DNA of 64,000 nt from Campylobacter sp. MIT 99-7217 (GCF_006864365.1 NZ_QHLJ01000004.1:1-64000), one strand, 5' to 3'; counted from the stretch's first letter, positions 9,712-19,595 are shown. Notes: generated by a model not told the origin, from the letters alone. Program-made: numbers and translations.

Positions 9712-10334
9712 CTTACAACCTCTATAATTTCTTTTAAATCTTTTGTATCTATGCAAATATCAGCTTTTTCTTTTAAGATAGGTTTGGCACAAAAGGCGAT
9801 TTTAAGCCCACTTTGTTCAAACATGGACAAGTCATTTGCCCCGTCTCCAACGCACATTACTTCTTCATCTTTTAAATTTAAAAAGCATTTCAATCTCTTA
9901 AGCATGAGTCCTTTAGAATCACTAAACATCATTTCTCCGCCAACAAGACCGGTTAGGATATTATTTTTATGGTGCAGATAATTAGCAAAGCCAAGATGAA
10001 AGCCGAGTTTTTTCATCGCTGGATCAATACCCTCGTGAAAACCTCCGCTAAAAACAACAACCTGAATATTTTTAGACTTTAAAAACTCGATCAACTCAAA
10101 GCTTCCATTCATCAAGGGTAGATTATTACTCAAATTTACAAGCTCTTCATAAGGCATACCCTTGAGCAAGGCGACACGCCTACTCAAACTTTCAAAAAAA
10201 TCAAATTCGCCATTCATGGCTTGGTGGGTGATTTTACTAACTTCATCACCCACCCCATAAGCCCTAGCTAAGATATCGATGGTCTCGCCGTCCATCAGGG
10301 TGGAATCAAAATCAAAAACGCAAAGCCTTATCAT
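9708..10334 (-). CDS. serB: phosphoserine phosphatase (HAD family)
   Basis: The last enzyme of serine synthesis. HAD motif I is FDFDSTLMDGE near residue 6, motif II is VVFSGGFHEG near residue 96, and motif IV is CVGDGANDLSMF near residue 161. At 208 residues it has a single catalytic domain, without the N-terminal ACT-like part of longer SerB proteins. It is translationally coupled at both ends: the cheW stop and serB start share TGATG, and the serB stop and tal start share ATGA. Confidence 0.92.
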   Translation of the reverse strand: MIRLCVFDFDSTLMDGETIDILARAYGVGDEVSKITHQAMNGEFDFFESLSRRVALLKGMPYEELVNLSNNLPLMNGSFELIEFLKSKNIQVVVFSGGFHEGIDPAMKKLGFHLGFANYLHHKNNILTGLVGGEMMFSDSKGLMLKRLKCFLNLKDEEVMCVGDGANDLSMFEQSGLKIAFCAKPILKEKADICIDTKDLKEIIEVVR

Positions 10335-10849
10335 CAAAACTCGCGTTTAAGCAAGGATTCAACCTTTAAAATAGTGAGGATATTATCATCTCTTTTTCCG
10401 ATTCCAAAAATCATACCCTTATCCTTGAGCAAGGTTTCAGGCGGAGGATCAATCCTATTTCTATGAATTTTAATCGCCTCAGTAAGCCTATCAATCACAA
10501 AACCGGCACTCCCTCCATTGCCTATCTCGTTGCCATCGCCTTTTAAAACGATATAACGAGTTTGAGGCGTGATCTTAGAACTTCCAAGATGAAAACGCTG
10601 TGCTAGATCAATCAAAGGCATAACATTTCCACGCATATTAAACACGCCCAAAACATAATCAGGAACACTAGGAACGCGTGTATATTCGATAGGCTTGATG
10701 ATTTCTTGTATGTTTAAAATAGGAATAGCGTACTCTTCTTCTCCTACCACAAAACCTACAAGCTGAACAACCTCATCTTCTTTTTGTTCCTGAGGACCAG
10801 CAACTTGTTTTTGCTGTCTTTGTAAAACTTCATTTAATTTATCACTCAT
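10334..10849 (-). CDS. cheW: chemotaxis coupling protein CheW
   Basis: A single CheW domain of 171 residues. It carries the typical blocks VGFVVGEEEYAIPILNIQEI and NMRGNVMPLIDLAQRF. It bridges chemoreceptors and CheA in the polar signalling array. The first 25 residues are polar and variable. It lies four bases downstream of cheA in the chemotaxis part of the operon. Confidence 0.95.
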   Translation of the reverse strand: MSDKLNEVLQRQQKQVAGPQEQKEDEVVQLVGFVVGEEEYAIPILNIQEIIKPIEYTRVPSVPDYVLGVFNMRGNVMPLIDLAQRFHLGSSKITPQTRYIVLKGDGNEIGNGGSAGFVIDRLTEAIKIHRNRIDPPPETLLKDKGMIFGIGKRDDNILTILKVESLLKREF

Positions 10850-10853
10850 GAGC

Positions 10854-13160
10854 TTATCCTAATTTCAAATTTTTCTTCACAACATTTTCTAGATATTCTG
10901 GAGAATAAGGCTTGGTAATATACTCAGTCATTCCCACTTCAACACCTCTTAAGCGGTCTGTCTTGCTTGTCCTTGAAGTAACGGCAATGAGCGGTAAATT
11001 TCGGTATTTAGAATACTTACGGATTTCACCTGCTAAGGTATAGCCGTCCATTCTTGGCATCTCTATATCTATAAGCATGGCATCAATTTCTCTATCGTTT
11101 GACTTAACGATCTCAAGAGCTTCAACCCCGTTAGTCGCTTCGATCAAACTTACTCCAAGTGGCTCAAGTGCTTTTTGCATAAGAGTTCTGTCCATTTTAG
11201 AATCATCAACAATCAAAACATGATAATCACTTGGTTGTTCTTTTGGCTTTTTAGCAGTAGATTCTATTTGTGCTTTGATATCAACCTTGATTTCCTTTGC
11301 TAAATCCATCATCACACCAACATCAATGATCAAAGTTACCCTACCATCGCCTCTAATCGTAGCCCCTGCGATACCTGGGATATTTTGTAAATAATCCCCC
11401 ATAGACTTAATAACAATTTCTTCTTGTCCTATCAGTGTATCAACGATAATACCAAGCTTACTTTCAGCCACACCAACCACTACGACATAGGTTTGATCTT
11501 CGCTCTCTAAAATTTGTTTTACTCCAAAAACATCAGAAAGTCTAACCAAAGAAAGCACTTCATCTCTCAAACGCAAAACATTTTTGCCCTCTATGGTATA
11601 AATATCATCGATAGGCACACGCACAGTTTCTAAAACGCTAGCAAGCGGTATAGCATAATATTCTTCTTGAGTTCCAACAAGCAAAGACTGAATGATAGCT
11701 AAGGTAAGTGGAATTTTCACTTTTATCACCATACCCTTGCCAAGTTCGCTATCTATCTCTATGATACCATTAAGCTTTTCGATATTGGTTTTTACAACAT
11801 CCATTCCAACACCACGCCCTGAAACATTAGTAACCTTAGCAGCTGTGGAAAATCCGGGCTTAAAGATCAAAGCATAGGCTTCTTTATCACTCATCTGTTC
11901 AGCATCTTTTTCGCTAATAAGATTTTTTTCTATAGCTTTTTGTTTGAGAGCTGAGGCGTCAAGTCCCTTTCCATCATCGGTAATTTCAATAACGATATGA
12001 TTTCCCTCATTGTAAGCTTTTAATTGGATCAAGCCTTTTTCTGACTTACCCTTTGAAGCACGAGTTTTTGGATCTTCAACCCCATGATCGCACGAATTTC
12101 TAATCATATGCATGATAGGATCGCCAATTTCCTCAACGATTGACTTATCAAGCTCGGTTTCTTCCCCTGAAATTTCAAGATCAATTTGCTTTCCAAGCTC
12201 ACGGCTAAGATCCCTAACAACACGCGGGAATTTGTTGAAAACCTTGCCCACAGGTTGCATTCTTGTTTTCATAACCGCAAGTTGAACATCTGTTGTTATA
12301 ACTCCTAGGCTTCCTACAACTTGATTTAACTCTTCAAGGAATTTTTCGCCCTCATATCTTTCTTCTACATCATCATAAATTTTTAGTAAGCGGTTTTTAC
12401 CTAAAACAAGCTCACCGACTAAATTCATCAAGTGATCAAGCCTTTTAACTTCAACGCGTATAGTTTGATCCATAGAAGCACCGCTACCTTGAGCTGGAAC
12501 TTTCTTAGCAGCTGGAGCTGCACTTTGAGCTGGAGCTGGTTTTGGTGCTGGTGGATTTGTTTTAGCTTTTTCCTCGCGTCTTGCTTGATCTTCAGCCTTT
12601 CTAACCTTTAAAAGTCTTTCGATCTCAGCTTCAACCTCAGCATCACTTAAATTATTTACATCAACTTCTGGTTCTTCAGCTTTTACCTCTTCTTTTGGAG
12701 CTGGTGTAGCCTCTTTAGGCTCTTCTTTTGGAGCTTCTTCACTTTTAGCAGCAGAAGCACCTGCTGAATCGCCTTCAGAAACAGCCGTAAGTCTTGCACA
12801 AATAGGTCCTATATCCATACCAATAGCCGTATCATTGCCATTATCTCTAATGCAATTAAGCAAGGTTTTCATCTTATCAACAGATTCTAAAACCACATCC
12901 ATAATATCTGGAGTGATCTTTAAATCCCCATGTCTTGCTTTATTAAGCACATCTTCCATGTGGTGCGTAAGTTTTGTTAAAACATCAAAATTTAAAAAGC
13001 TTGATGAACCCTTCACAGTGTGTGCAACACGGAAAATACTATTTAAAAGGTCTAAGTCTTCGGGATTTGCTTCTAGTTCTACCAAGTCATGATCGATTTG
13101 ATCGACAAGTTCAAAGGCTTCAACTAAAAAGTCTTCAAGTATTTCTTGCATATCATCCAT
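10854..13160 (-). CDS. cheA: chemotaxis histidine kinase CheA with C-terminal receiver domain
   Basis: Domains in order are: Hpt/P1 with phospho-acceptor His near residue 47 (AHTVKGSSSF); a Pro/Ala/Glu-rich linker at about 135-230 with the helix-forming NLSDAEVEAEIERLLKV; the dimerisation and ATPase domains (MRNSCDHGVEDP, GRGVGMDVVKTN); a CheW-like regulatory domain; and a response-regulator domain from about 645 with LIVDDSKMD and phospho-acceptor in LIDIEMPRMDG. The CheA-receiver fusion is typical of Campylobacter and Helicobacter. I chose the ATG at 13160 (768 residues), which follows GGAG at the end of cheV; a longer frame would begin inside cheV. Confidence 0.95.
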   Translation of the reverse strand: MDDMQEILEDFLVEAFELVDQIDHDLVELEANPEDLDLLNSIFRVAHTVKGSSSFLNFDVLTKLTHHMEDVLNKARHGDLKITPDIMDVVLESVDKMKTLLNCIRDNGNDTAIGMDIGPICARLTAVSEGDSAGASAAKSEEAPKEEPKEATPAPKEEVKAEEPEVDVNNLSDAEVEAEIERLLKVRKAEDQARREEKAKTNPPAPKPAPAQSAAPAAKKVPAQGSGASMDQTIRVEVKRLDHLMNLVGELVLGKNRLLKIYDDVEERYEGEKFLEELNQVVGSLGVITTDVQLAVMKTRMQPVGKVFNKFPRVVRDLSRELGKQIDLEISGEETELDKSIVEEIGDPIMHMIRNSCDHGVEDPKTRASKGKSEKGLIQLKAYNEGNHIVIEITDDGKGLDASALKQKAIEKNLISEKDAEQMSDKEAYALIFKPGFSTAAKVTNVSGRGVGMDVVKTNIEKLNGIIEIDSELGKGMVIKVKIPLTLAIIQSLLVGTQEEYYAIPLASVLETVRVPIDDIYTIEGKNVLRLRDEVLSLVRLSDVFGVKQILESEDQTYVVVVGVAESKLGIIVDTLIGQEEIVIKSMGDYLQNIPGIAGATIRGDGRVTLIIDVGVMMDLAKEIKVDIKAQIESTAKKPKEQPSDYHVLIVDDSKMDRTLMQKALEPLGVSLIEATNGVEALEIVKSNDREIDAMLIDIEMPRMDGYTLAGEIRKYSKYRNLPLIAVTSRTSKTDRLRGVEVGMTEYITKPYSPEYLENVVKKNLKLG

Positions 13161-13164
13161 CGTC

Positions 13165-14118
13165 TTACTCCTGCAATGCTTTATGCTCATTTATAATACG
13201 AGCAATTTCTGTATAAAAATCATTGGCATCAAATTTAACCAAATAGCCATCGCCACCTGATTCTTCTATGCCTTTTTCACTCATAAATTCATTTGATAAT
13301 GATGAATTAAATAAGATTGGGAAGTTCTTAAACCTTGGATCTTCCTTAATGCGAGCAGCAAAATGAAAGCCGTCCATTTGAGGCATCTCAACATCAGAAA
13401 CGATGATTTTAAGATGATTTTTAAGATCTTCTCCATAAAGTCCGTAAAGCTCGTTAAGCTTTTGAATTCCCTCGACGCCATCTTTTGCTTCAACAACTTG
13501 TAAGCCCATTTTTTGAAGCATATCTTTAACTCTACGTCTTGCGGTCATACTATCATCAAGTGCTAGAGCAAGACCACTAAATTTTTGCAATTTACTCACA
13601 TCAACTTCCATTCTTGGAGCGTAAATTCCCAAGTCTTCCACAACGCTTTCAAGATCTAAGATAAGCAAAACCTCATCATTTTCAATACGCGTAACACCAG
13701 TGATCTTACCTTTATCAAGAGCTCCTGAACCCGTTGAAAAGGTTGCTGGCTCTATATCTTTCCAGCTAATACGGCGAATTCTTTTAGCCTCATGCACAAT
13801 AAAACCAATGAGAATATTACTAAACTCGGTAATAATAACGCGTGGTTTTAGCATATCATCTTGTGGCTCTTTGATTTGCATCCATTTAGCAAGATTTACA
13901 ACCGGAATGACCACTCCACGAAGATCAAAAATCCCCTCGATATAATCAGGCACGCCCGGAAGCTCTGTCAAGGTAGGGATTTTGATGATTTCTCTAACCT
14001 TAGAGACATTCACCCCATAAATTCCCTCATAAACCCTGTCAGCACCTTGCTTAAAAATACGGAAATCAACAAGCTCCATTTCATTTGAACCCGTTTTCAC
14101 GATATTTTCATCAAACAT
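13165..14118 (-). CDS. cheV: chemotaxis adaptor CheV (CheW-receiver fusion)
   Basis: This 317-residue protein has an N-terminal CheW domain (EGIFDLRGVVIPVVNLAKWM near residue 63) and a C-terminal receiver domain (LALDDSMTARR near 190, phospho-acceptor in IIVSDVEMPQMDGF near 240). It couples receptors to CheA and is thought to act in adaptation. Its start overlaps the end of the upstream LpxH-like gene by eight bases, and cheA follows after four bases. Confidence 0.94.
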   Translation of the reverse strand: MFDENIVKTGSNEMELVDFRIFKQGADRVYEGIYGVNVSKVREIIKIPTLTELPGVPDYIEGIFDLRGVVIPVVNLAKWMQIKEPQDDMLKPRVIITEFSNILIGFIVHEAKRIRRISWKDIEPATFSTGSGALDKGKITGVTRIENDEVLLILDLESVVEDLGIYAPRMEVDVSKLQKFSGLALALDDSMTARRRVKDMLQKMGLQVVEAKDGVEGIQKLNELYGLYGEDLKNHLKIIVSDVEMPQMDGFHFAARIKEDPRFKNFPILFNSSLSNEFMSEKGIEESGGDGYLVKFDANDFYTEIARIINEHKALQE

Positions 14119-14929
14119 CTTCTTCCTTTAATTTCTTTTCTTGAAATTTGATTTTGTCTGCACATTCTACTATAAAAAAACTTCTCTCATATGCAAAACT
14201 TGGCAAATTTATATATTTCACATTTTTTTCATCTAAAACCAAATTTTGATGATAATGCCCCTCCACAACCAAAGTCTTTGAAATAGCGTATTTTTCATAT
14301 CTTTTGCGGGCTAACTCTTTAAAATTTTCTATAGTAAAAAAAAGATTTTTATGCTTTTGTTTTTTAAAAATTTGCTTTGAAATTTTAAAATTTAGCATTT
14401 TATCAAGTATATTTAAAAATGCTAATAAATAATGATTTCTAAGTGCTTTTAGCACAAAGCCAAGTAAGGGAGGTAAAAAAATATCCCCATGCGCAAGACT
14501 TAAGCTTTTTATCTCCTCGCATGCAAAATGATACTCTTTCAAAGTCTTTAAATTTTCATCATTTTGATCAAATTTATCCGCATTTAAGATCTCAAATTCA
14601 CAAAGTAAGGGCTGAGCTTGCAAAGGAAAAACCTGAACTTTCTTAAAAAAAGAACCTAGATTAAAATCGTGATTTCCCTCAAGATAGATGATTTGCATTT
14701 GTAGAGCAAGTTCTTCAAGCAAGTTTATATAAGGCTTTGCAAAGTTATGGCTTGCCTCAACCTCGCCCACAAGCACATCAAACATATCGCCCATTAAGAT
14801 AAGCTGAGGGCTTTCAATTTCTTTATTTTTAAGAGCTTGCAAAAAGTCCCAAAAACCTTTTCTAATGACGCCCTCATGAGCATCGCTGATAAAAATAGCC
14901 TTATTTTTTATCTTTAAAATTTCACTCAA
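14111..14929 (-). CDS. LpxH-like UDP-2,3-diacylglucosamine hydrolase (metallophosphoesterase)
   Basis: A 272-residue calcineurin-like phosphoesterase. The metal-binding series is DAH at 16-18, GDMFD at 47-51, GNHD at 85-88, then AHGD and GHYH. Its position two genes from lpxB suggests the lipid A step that makes lipid X before LpxB acts. It is longer than E. coli LpxH, with an extra lysine-rich helix between the AHGD and GHYH motifs, so another phosphoesterase role is possible. It follows greA by 18 bases. Confidence 0.7.
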   Translation of the reverse strand: MSEILKIKNKAIFISDAHEGVIRKGFWDFLQALKNKEIESPQLILMGDMFDVLVGEVEASHNFAKPYINLLEELALQMQIIYLEGNHDFNLGSFFKKVQVFPLQAQPLLCEFEILNADKFDQNDENLKTLKEYHFACEEIKSLSLAHGDIFLPPLLGFVLKALRNHYLLAFLNILDKMLNFKISKQIFKKQKHKNLFFTIENFKELARKRYEKYAISKTLVVEGHYHQNLVLDEKNVKYINLPSFAYERSFFIVECADKIKFQEKKLKEEDV

Positions 14930-14947
14930 ATTTAAAACCTTGAGCGT

Positions 14948-15433
14948 TTAAAACTCGAGTGGCTCGTATTTTATGCTAATGATTTCAAATTCACTCTCGC
15001 CCTTTGGCAACCTAACCCTAAAATCATCGCCCTCTTTTTTACCCAGCATAGCCTTTGCAAGTGGCGAATTTATCGAGATATAACCCTTTTCTAAATTCGC
15101 TTCAGCAAGCCCAACAAGCGTGTATTTGCTTTCTTTGTCCGTATCCATGTCGCAAATCACGACACTTGAGCCAAATTTTACCGCCTCATGCTCGTAACTT
15201 GCAGGATCGATGATTTGAGCCCTGCTTAAAAGATCGCTAAGCTCGGCTATTCGTTTTTCCATAAGGGCTTGTTTTTCTCTTGCGGCGTGGTATTCTGCAT
15301 TTTCTTTCAAGTCCCCATGACTTCTTGCCACATCGATTTCTTCGACGACCTTTGGACGCTGAACGCTCTTTAGATCCTCTAACTCAGCCGCTAATTTATC
15401 ATAACCAAATTTACTCATCGGTTCTTTTTGCAT
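14948..15433 (-). CDS. greA: transcription elongation factor GreA
   Basis: The 161-residue protein rescues backtracked RNA polymerase. The N-terminal coiled coil carries the GreA signature around [19 protein letters not shown], with the acidic tip residues, and the C-terminal FKBP-like domain ends in a typical [14 protein letters not shown] block. The ATG shares one base with the lpxB stop (TAATG). The five extra N-terminal residues (MQKEP) also occur, from memory, in C. jejuni GreA. Confidence 0.95.
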   Translation of the reverse strand: MQKEPMSKFGYDKLAAELEDLKSVQRPKVVEEIDVARSHGDLKENAEYHAAREKQALMEKRIAELSDLLSRAQIIDPASYEHEAVKFGSSVVICDMDTDKESKYTLVGLAEANLEKGYISINSPLAKAMLGKKEGDDFRVRLPKGESEFEIISIKYEPLEF

Positions 15434-16617
15434 TATTTTTCCTTATCGATTTCAAAAAGTATTTTCGCTAAATTTCGCGCACTTCCAAAACGCAAATACT
15501 CTTTTAAAAATGATACTTTAGCAAAAAATTCCTTATAATCAAATTTTTTATAAGCTTCATATAAATTTAGTACATTAACTTCAGCTTGCAAAAATTCAGG
15601 ATTTAGCTCGCTTTTTCCTGCAAAATCACAAAAAATATTGGCAAGCCCTATGTGCTTTAGTTTCACAAAGCATTTTGCGATGAAAAAATCAACACTCTTT
15701 GCCTTATAAGCTAGGATAAAAGGCGTTCCAATTAAAGCTGCTTCAAGCGTAGCTGTGCCACTACAAATAAAGGCAAAATCAGCTTTTTTAAGCACGGCTG
15801 GGGTGTTGCTCTTTACTTCAAAACCATCTAAATCCCCATAAATTTCAAGGCGGTTAAGATTAAAAGGTGGCACACAAAGCACCTTTTTAGCACTAAATTT
15901 ACTAGCTAGGTCTCTAAAAACAGGCATTAGCCTTGTGATCTCGCTTTTTCTTGATCCCGGCAAAAAAGCGATGAGCTTTTCTTTTTCTTCTTTTTTAAGC
16001 AATGCTTCAAAGTCCTTTTCATCTTTAAATTCTTTTAGCTCATCTAAGAGCGGATGCCCTACATACACGCTTTTGCTAAAAAATTGTTCATCAAAAGGAA
16101 GTATAGAAGCTAAAGCGTCAAAATGAGCTTCTATCACAGGGATACGCCCTTTTTTCCATGCCCAAACCTGAGGCAGGATATAATAAATGCGTTTTGTTTT
16201 TGAGTGAGCCTTTTTCAAAGCCTTTGCAAGGGGTATGTTAAAAGCAGGAGAATCAATGCACAAAATAGCTGAAATTTTAGGGCTTTGCTCTAAATTTTCT
16301 TGTGTAAATGAGCCTTGATTCTCTAAATTTAAAGCATTTTTAGACTTTAAACCCTCACTTTGCATAACCAAGCTCACAAGCTCTTTGCAAGCCTTTTTTG
16401 CTTTAAAAACGAGGGGCAAAATCTCCACAAAACCCATAGCCGAAAACTCGTGCGAGCTATAAAGTGGTTTTGATCTTAAGCAAAACTCCTCACACAAGCT
16501 TTCATCATAAATTCCTACCAAATCAAACTCACCAAATTCCTTTTTATAGGCTTTTAAAAGCTCTTTTAAATGTAAATTTGCCGAGGGTTCTAAGGCACAG
16601 ACTAGAAAGGTTTTCAT
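15433..16617 (-). CDS. lpxB: lipid-A-disaccharide synthase
   Basis: LpxB joins lipid X and UDP-diacylglucosamine into the lipid A disaccharide at the inner membrane. Family blocks include [16 protein letters not shown] near residue 137, [23 protein letters not shown], and the C-terminal glycosyltransferase region around [17 protein letters not shown]. The protein has 394 residues, with a polar stretch at about 90-122 that looks like an insertion. The start overlaps the stop of the upstream accessory gene by four bases (ATGA), so this essential gene is coupled to the defence cassette. Confidence 0.93.
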   Translation of the reverse strand: MKTFLVCALEPSANLHLKELLKAYKKEFGEFDLVGIYDESLCEEFCLRSKPLYSSHEFSAMGFVEILPLVFKAKKACKELVSLVMQSEGLKSKNALNLENQGSFTQENLEQSPKISAILCIDSPAFNIPLAKALKKAHSKTKRIYYILPQVWAWKKGRIPVIEAHFDALASILPFDEQFFSKSVYVGHPLLDELKEFKDEKDFEALLKKEEKEKLIAFLPGSRKSEITRLMPVFRDLASKFSAKKVLCVPPFNLNRLEIYGDLDGFEVKSNTPAVLKKADFAFICSGTATLEAALIGTPFILAYKAKSVDFFIAKCFVKLKHIGLANIFCDFAGKSELNPEFLQAEVNVLNLYEAYKKFDYKEFFAKVSFLKEYLRFGSARNLAKILFEIDKEK

Positions 16618-18215
16618 TGCAAACCTTGTTTATTTATAAAATCCATAATTTCTTTTTCTAGTATATCCTCTAGCTTTCCTTGATCCTCCCACGGAGATTG
16701 ATTGTTTGCCCTGATATCAAAAGGACTTTGCTTTAGATCTTTCTTGATTTTATCTAAATACTTGTTATTTTTGATATTTTCGAAATATTTGAGCGTTTCA
16801 TCTCTCCAAGCTTTAGAATAAGTCAGTATAATATGTTTATCTAGAGCTTTTGCAAGACCATATTCAAACATTACATTTGTGTTATTTGTGCTTATATCTA
16901 TAATGATTATGTCTGATTCCTCTATGTGTTTTGATATTTTATCAGGAATATTATCATCAGATTTTTGTTCCATGATAGGACGCAGTTCAAAATTAATTAA
17001 ATAATTTCTGCCCTTAAATTTATATATAACATTGTTAATGGCACTTCTATAAGTGTTTATATAATCTTCATTACACTCCATAGCGACAAAGATATATTTC
17101 GTTCTGTTTAATTCTTCATAATATTTTATAAAAGCTTCATGTAAGTCAGTAAAATTTTTAAAATTTTTTATGTTATAGTTAAATTTATTGATCCACTGCT
17201 CAAATTTTGATAGTTTTTCTTCTGTTTCGGAAGAATCTTTAGAATTTAATCTTAAAAAGCATATGACTCCAAGCATTTCGGGTGGAAAATTATGCTTACG
17301 ACAATGATAAATACCCATAGACTGTTCCAAAATATCACATAAATATTTATCTTTTCCAATATCATCAAGACTAAGCATTTCTTTTAATACGCTAATCAAA
17401 ACATCTTTTTGATCATCAGAAAAATCTATCCAGCTCTTTTTTATTTTATTTAAAATAAATAAAAATCTATCATTTTGTATAAATTCTTTTAATTCACCCT
17501 CATCCGCCTTTGTTACGATATCTAGAGTCTTAAGCGAATCTATCGGTAAAGCTTTAGAATTAAGTAAATAAAAATACAAATGCTCATAAGAAGACTCTTT
17601 GGTCTTAGCAACAAAAATAATACAAAACGACAATAAGCGATTTGTGCGAAAAATATTGTTTGTTGTTTTATTTTTACTTATTTCTTTTTTAATACCGCGT
17701 TCCGCTACTTCCCCTAGCACCTCTAATCTATGATTTCCATCTAAACGGTATAATGTTTCATTATCTTGAATAGTAAATGAAGCTATGCCCAATGCCTCAA
17801 TCCTAGATAAAGTGTCAACATCTTTTAATCCATCTAACTCATGAATCAGTAGTTTTATAGGTAATTCCTCTGGGTCTATTGCTGGATCATATTCATATAA
17901 CAAGGTAACCTCTGGAAAATATATTTTCTCTTGAGAGTTCTTAATAAGATACTCTTCAATATCTCTTTTATGTTTTTCATTAATTTTTCGTTGATAATAT
18001 TTGTTTATCTTTGAAATCTTTGATAGTGTTTTGGAGTCTGCAAAGCCTCTTAAAACTTGAATTCCATTTTTCGAACTTAAAGGCTTGAAAGCTTTATATT
18101 TTTCTAAATTAAATTCTAATTCTTTACCTTGCAAATGTTCCGTTAGTTCATTGCTTGAATTTTTTGTTTCTTCACATTCGCCCAAGTATTGCATGATCCC
18201 ATAGAGCTTAGTCAT
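16614..18215 (-). CDS. DGQHR/DndB-like domain fused to an NDT/TIR-like nucleotide domain; putative defence protein
   Basis: No characterised protein is recognised. The first part (about residues 50-230) has the layout of DGQHR/DndB or ParB-like domains: [16 protein letters not shown] at 75-90, a YFP element at 99-101, and [13 protein letters not shown] at 157-169. A helical middle follows. The C-terminal part (about 372-470) starts KYIFVAM and contains [10 protein letters not shown] at 433-442 then [16 protein letters not shown] at 445-460. That is the pattern of nucleoside deoxyribosyltransferase and TIR-like domains, with Glu451 in the usual catalytic place. The ATG at 18215 has AAGGAG six bases upstream and gives 533 residues. 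It lies 10 bases after hsdS and overlaps lpxB by four bases. An NAD- or nucleotide-consuming effector tied to the modification system is inference. Base composition looks more AT-rich than neighbouring core genes. Confidence 0.6.
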   Translation of the reverse strand: MTKLYGIMQYLGECEETKNSSNELTEHLQGKELEFNLEKYKAFKPLSSKNGIQVLRGFADSKTLSKISKINKYYQRKINEKHKRDIEEYLIKNSQEKIYFPEVTLLYEYDPAIDPEELPIKLLIHELDGLKDVDTLSRIEALGIASFTIQDNETLYRLDGNHRLEVLGEVAERGIKKEISKNKTTNNIFRTNRLLSFCIIFVAKTKESSYEHLYFYLLNSKALPIDSLKTLDIVTKADEGELKEFIQNDRFLFILNKIKKSWIDFSDDQKDVLISVLKEMLSLDDIGKDKYLCDILEQSMGIYHCRKHNFPPEMLGVICFLRLNSKDSSETEEKLSKFEQWINKFNYNIKNFKNFTDLHEAFIKYYEELNRTKYIFVAMECNEDYINTYRSAINNVIYKFKGRNYLINFELRPIMEQKSDDNIPDKISKHIEESDIIIIDISTNNTNVMFEYGLAKALDKHIILTYSKAWRDETLKYFENIKNNKYLDKIKKDLKQSPFDIRANNQSPWEDQGKLEDILEKEIMDFINKQGLQ

Positions 18216-18225
18216 ATATCTCCTT

Positions 18226-18909
18226 TTATGCAAAAATTAAATGCTGCAATTTTGTATCAATTAAATTTTTTAACTCTTTTATTTTAGCATTATTTTGCTC
18301 TATGATGGCTTTTTTAGCTTCTATAAACTCGACTATTTTTTCTTGTTCTTTTAGTGGAGGCAGGGGGATTTGCAGATTTTGTAAAAAATCCTTCGGCACT
18401 CTTTGCTGTCCAGCAGAGCCTTTAAATCTAAGTTTAGCATTGAGTACCGTAGAATCTAATCTTAAAAATTGCAAAATAAAATCTATATTAGTTTCAAATT
18501 TATCTTTAGAACGCACGACAAAAAACTCTGTAGAACCAAAGCCATAAGCATTTTTAAGCCCTTTTACAACAAGTGATTTTTTATTTTCCATACAAGGAGT
18601 AATCTTTGCCCACAATAAATCATTATCTTTAAATTTAGTAAATCCTTTATATTCCACAGCTTTTCTATTTGTAGGATAAAAATCCGTCCCATTACTTGAG
18701 ACTGCTTGCATTGGTACAAAGCTCACTTCTTTATCTTTTGTTATCAATTCGCTAAAATCCACATTTGGATTTATAAGGCAAATTTCTTCAAGTCTTACTA
18801 AGGGATATTTTGGCTTTTTAGTTTCTTTAGGCTCTTGCACCTTTTTAAAATGCTGGGCTGTATTTGCTAGGGCGTGTTTTTGATTAGAGGCTGTATCCCA
18901 ACGCTCCAA
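18226..18909 (-). CDS. hsdS: HsdS specificity protein, C-terminal half (separated by frameshift)
   Basis: This frame encodes the second target-recognition domain and the final conserved helix of a type I-like specificity subunit: FKDLERWD just before 18909, LQIPLPPLKEQEKIVEFIEA, and a C-terminal coiled coil. The first start in the frame is a TTG at 18909 with no good ribosome site, but the frame stays open upstream to the TA tract at 18976-18990. Removing two bases from that tract joins it to the N-terminal half in one frame of 455 residues. As assembled it would be untranslated or poorly translated unless slippage occurs. The defence gene follows after 10 bases. Confidence 0.85.
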   Translation of the reverse strand: MERWDTASNQKHALANTAQHFKKVQEPKETKKPKYPLVRLEEICLINPNVDFSELITKDKEVSFVPMQAVSSNGTDFYPTNRKAVEYKGFTKFKDNDLLWAKITPCMENKKSLVVKGLKNAYGFGSTEFFVVRSKDKFETNIDFILQFLRLDSTVLNAKLRFKGSAGQQRVPKDFLQNLQIPLPPLKEQEKIVEFIEAKKAIIEQNNAKIKELKNLIDTKLQHLIFA

Positions 18910-18974
18910 ATCTTTAAAATGAACTACAAAGATTTTTTGTCGCTCTCTCTGTTCCTGCTTTTCTAAGCCAAGAG

Positions 18975-19595
18975 CTATATATATATATATGCCTCTATCT
19001 CATCTTTTAGCCTTTTTTCTTCTTCTTGTAAGGCTTTTATCTTATTTTTAATATCTTCTATCTTGGCTACTATTTCTTTTTGTATCTCAAGTGGTGGCAG
19101 AGGGATTTGTAAAGTTTTTATAAAATTAAAATTTGATTCTGTTTTTATACCCTTAACTTTCTTGGTTGCAACATAATCTTGAAAACTTTTTTGCTTTAAA
19201 ATGAGTACTAGATATTTATCTAATATGATTTCTCTATTAATAATATATGGTTGATAGTGAGTAGAGGCGTAAGCTTTGTCTATATCGCACAAGCTTATCG
19301 CTCCTTGATGAAAATTGATATTAGACACAAGCAAATCATCTTTAAGGACAGCATACATATCCATTCTAGTGCGTGGTTCTTTTCTATATTCAATATGAGA
19401 TTTTTCAAAGGGTATTTTTGAAACAATAGGCGTTAAGCCATCGTATTCGTTTGGTTTTATTCTTTCTTTTCTAGGTGTTAAAATATTTCCTAAATATTCT
19501 AAATTAAATTTGGATTTTACAGAATGCACGCCAAAAAAATAACTAACATCCCATCTACTCAAATCCCTAAACCATACAATAGCAAGCTTACTCAT
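18975..19595 (-). CDS. hsdS: HsdS specificity protein, N-terminal half (truncated at TA tract)
   Basis: The first half of a type I-like specificity subunit, 206 residues. It begins with FRDLSRWDVSYFFG, then a target-recognition domain to about residue 150, the conserved LQIPLPPLEIQKEIVAKI at about 160-180, and a charged coiled coil that ends at EAYIYI where the TA tract makes a stop. The second half opens with the same module (FKDLERWD), so the gene is an internal duplication of two similar units. The start overlaps the nuclease-methylase stop by eight bases. Half-length HsdS proteins with one recognition domain can be functional as dimers in NgoAV, so the truncated form may still be active. 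Confidence 0.85.
   Translation of the reverse strand: MSKLAIVWFRDLSRWDVSYFFGVHSVKSKFNLEYLGNILTPRKERIKPNEYDGLTPIVSKIPFEKSHIEYRKEPRTRMDMYAVLKDDLLVSNINFHQGAISLCDIDKAYASTHYQPYIINREIILDKYLVLILKQKSFQDYVATKKVKGIKTESNFNFIKTLQIPLPPLEIQKEIVAKIEDIKNKIKALQEEEKRLKDEIEAYIYI
18976..18990. repeat. TA dinucleotide tract at the hsdS hinge (candidate phase-variation switch)
   Basis: Fifteen alternating T/A bases lie at the junction of the two hsdS halves. On the minus strand the tract reads through GCA TAT ATA TAT ATA TAG, so it supplies its own stop codon. With 15 bases the frame closes; with 13 or 19 bases the N-terminal half runs in frame into ALGLEKQEQ and the second half. Each further in-frame step of six bases adds two residues (Tyr-Ile) to the linker. 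Confidence 0.85.
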
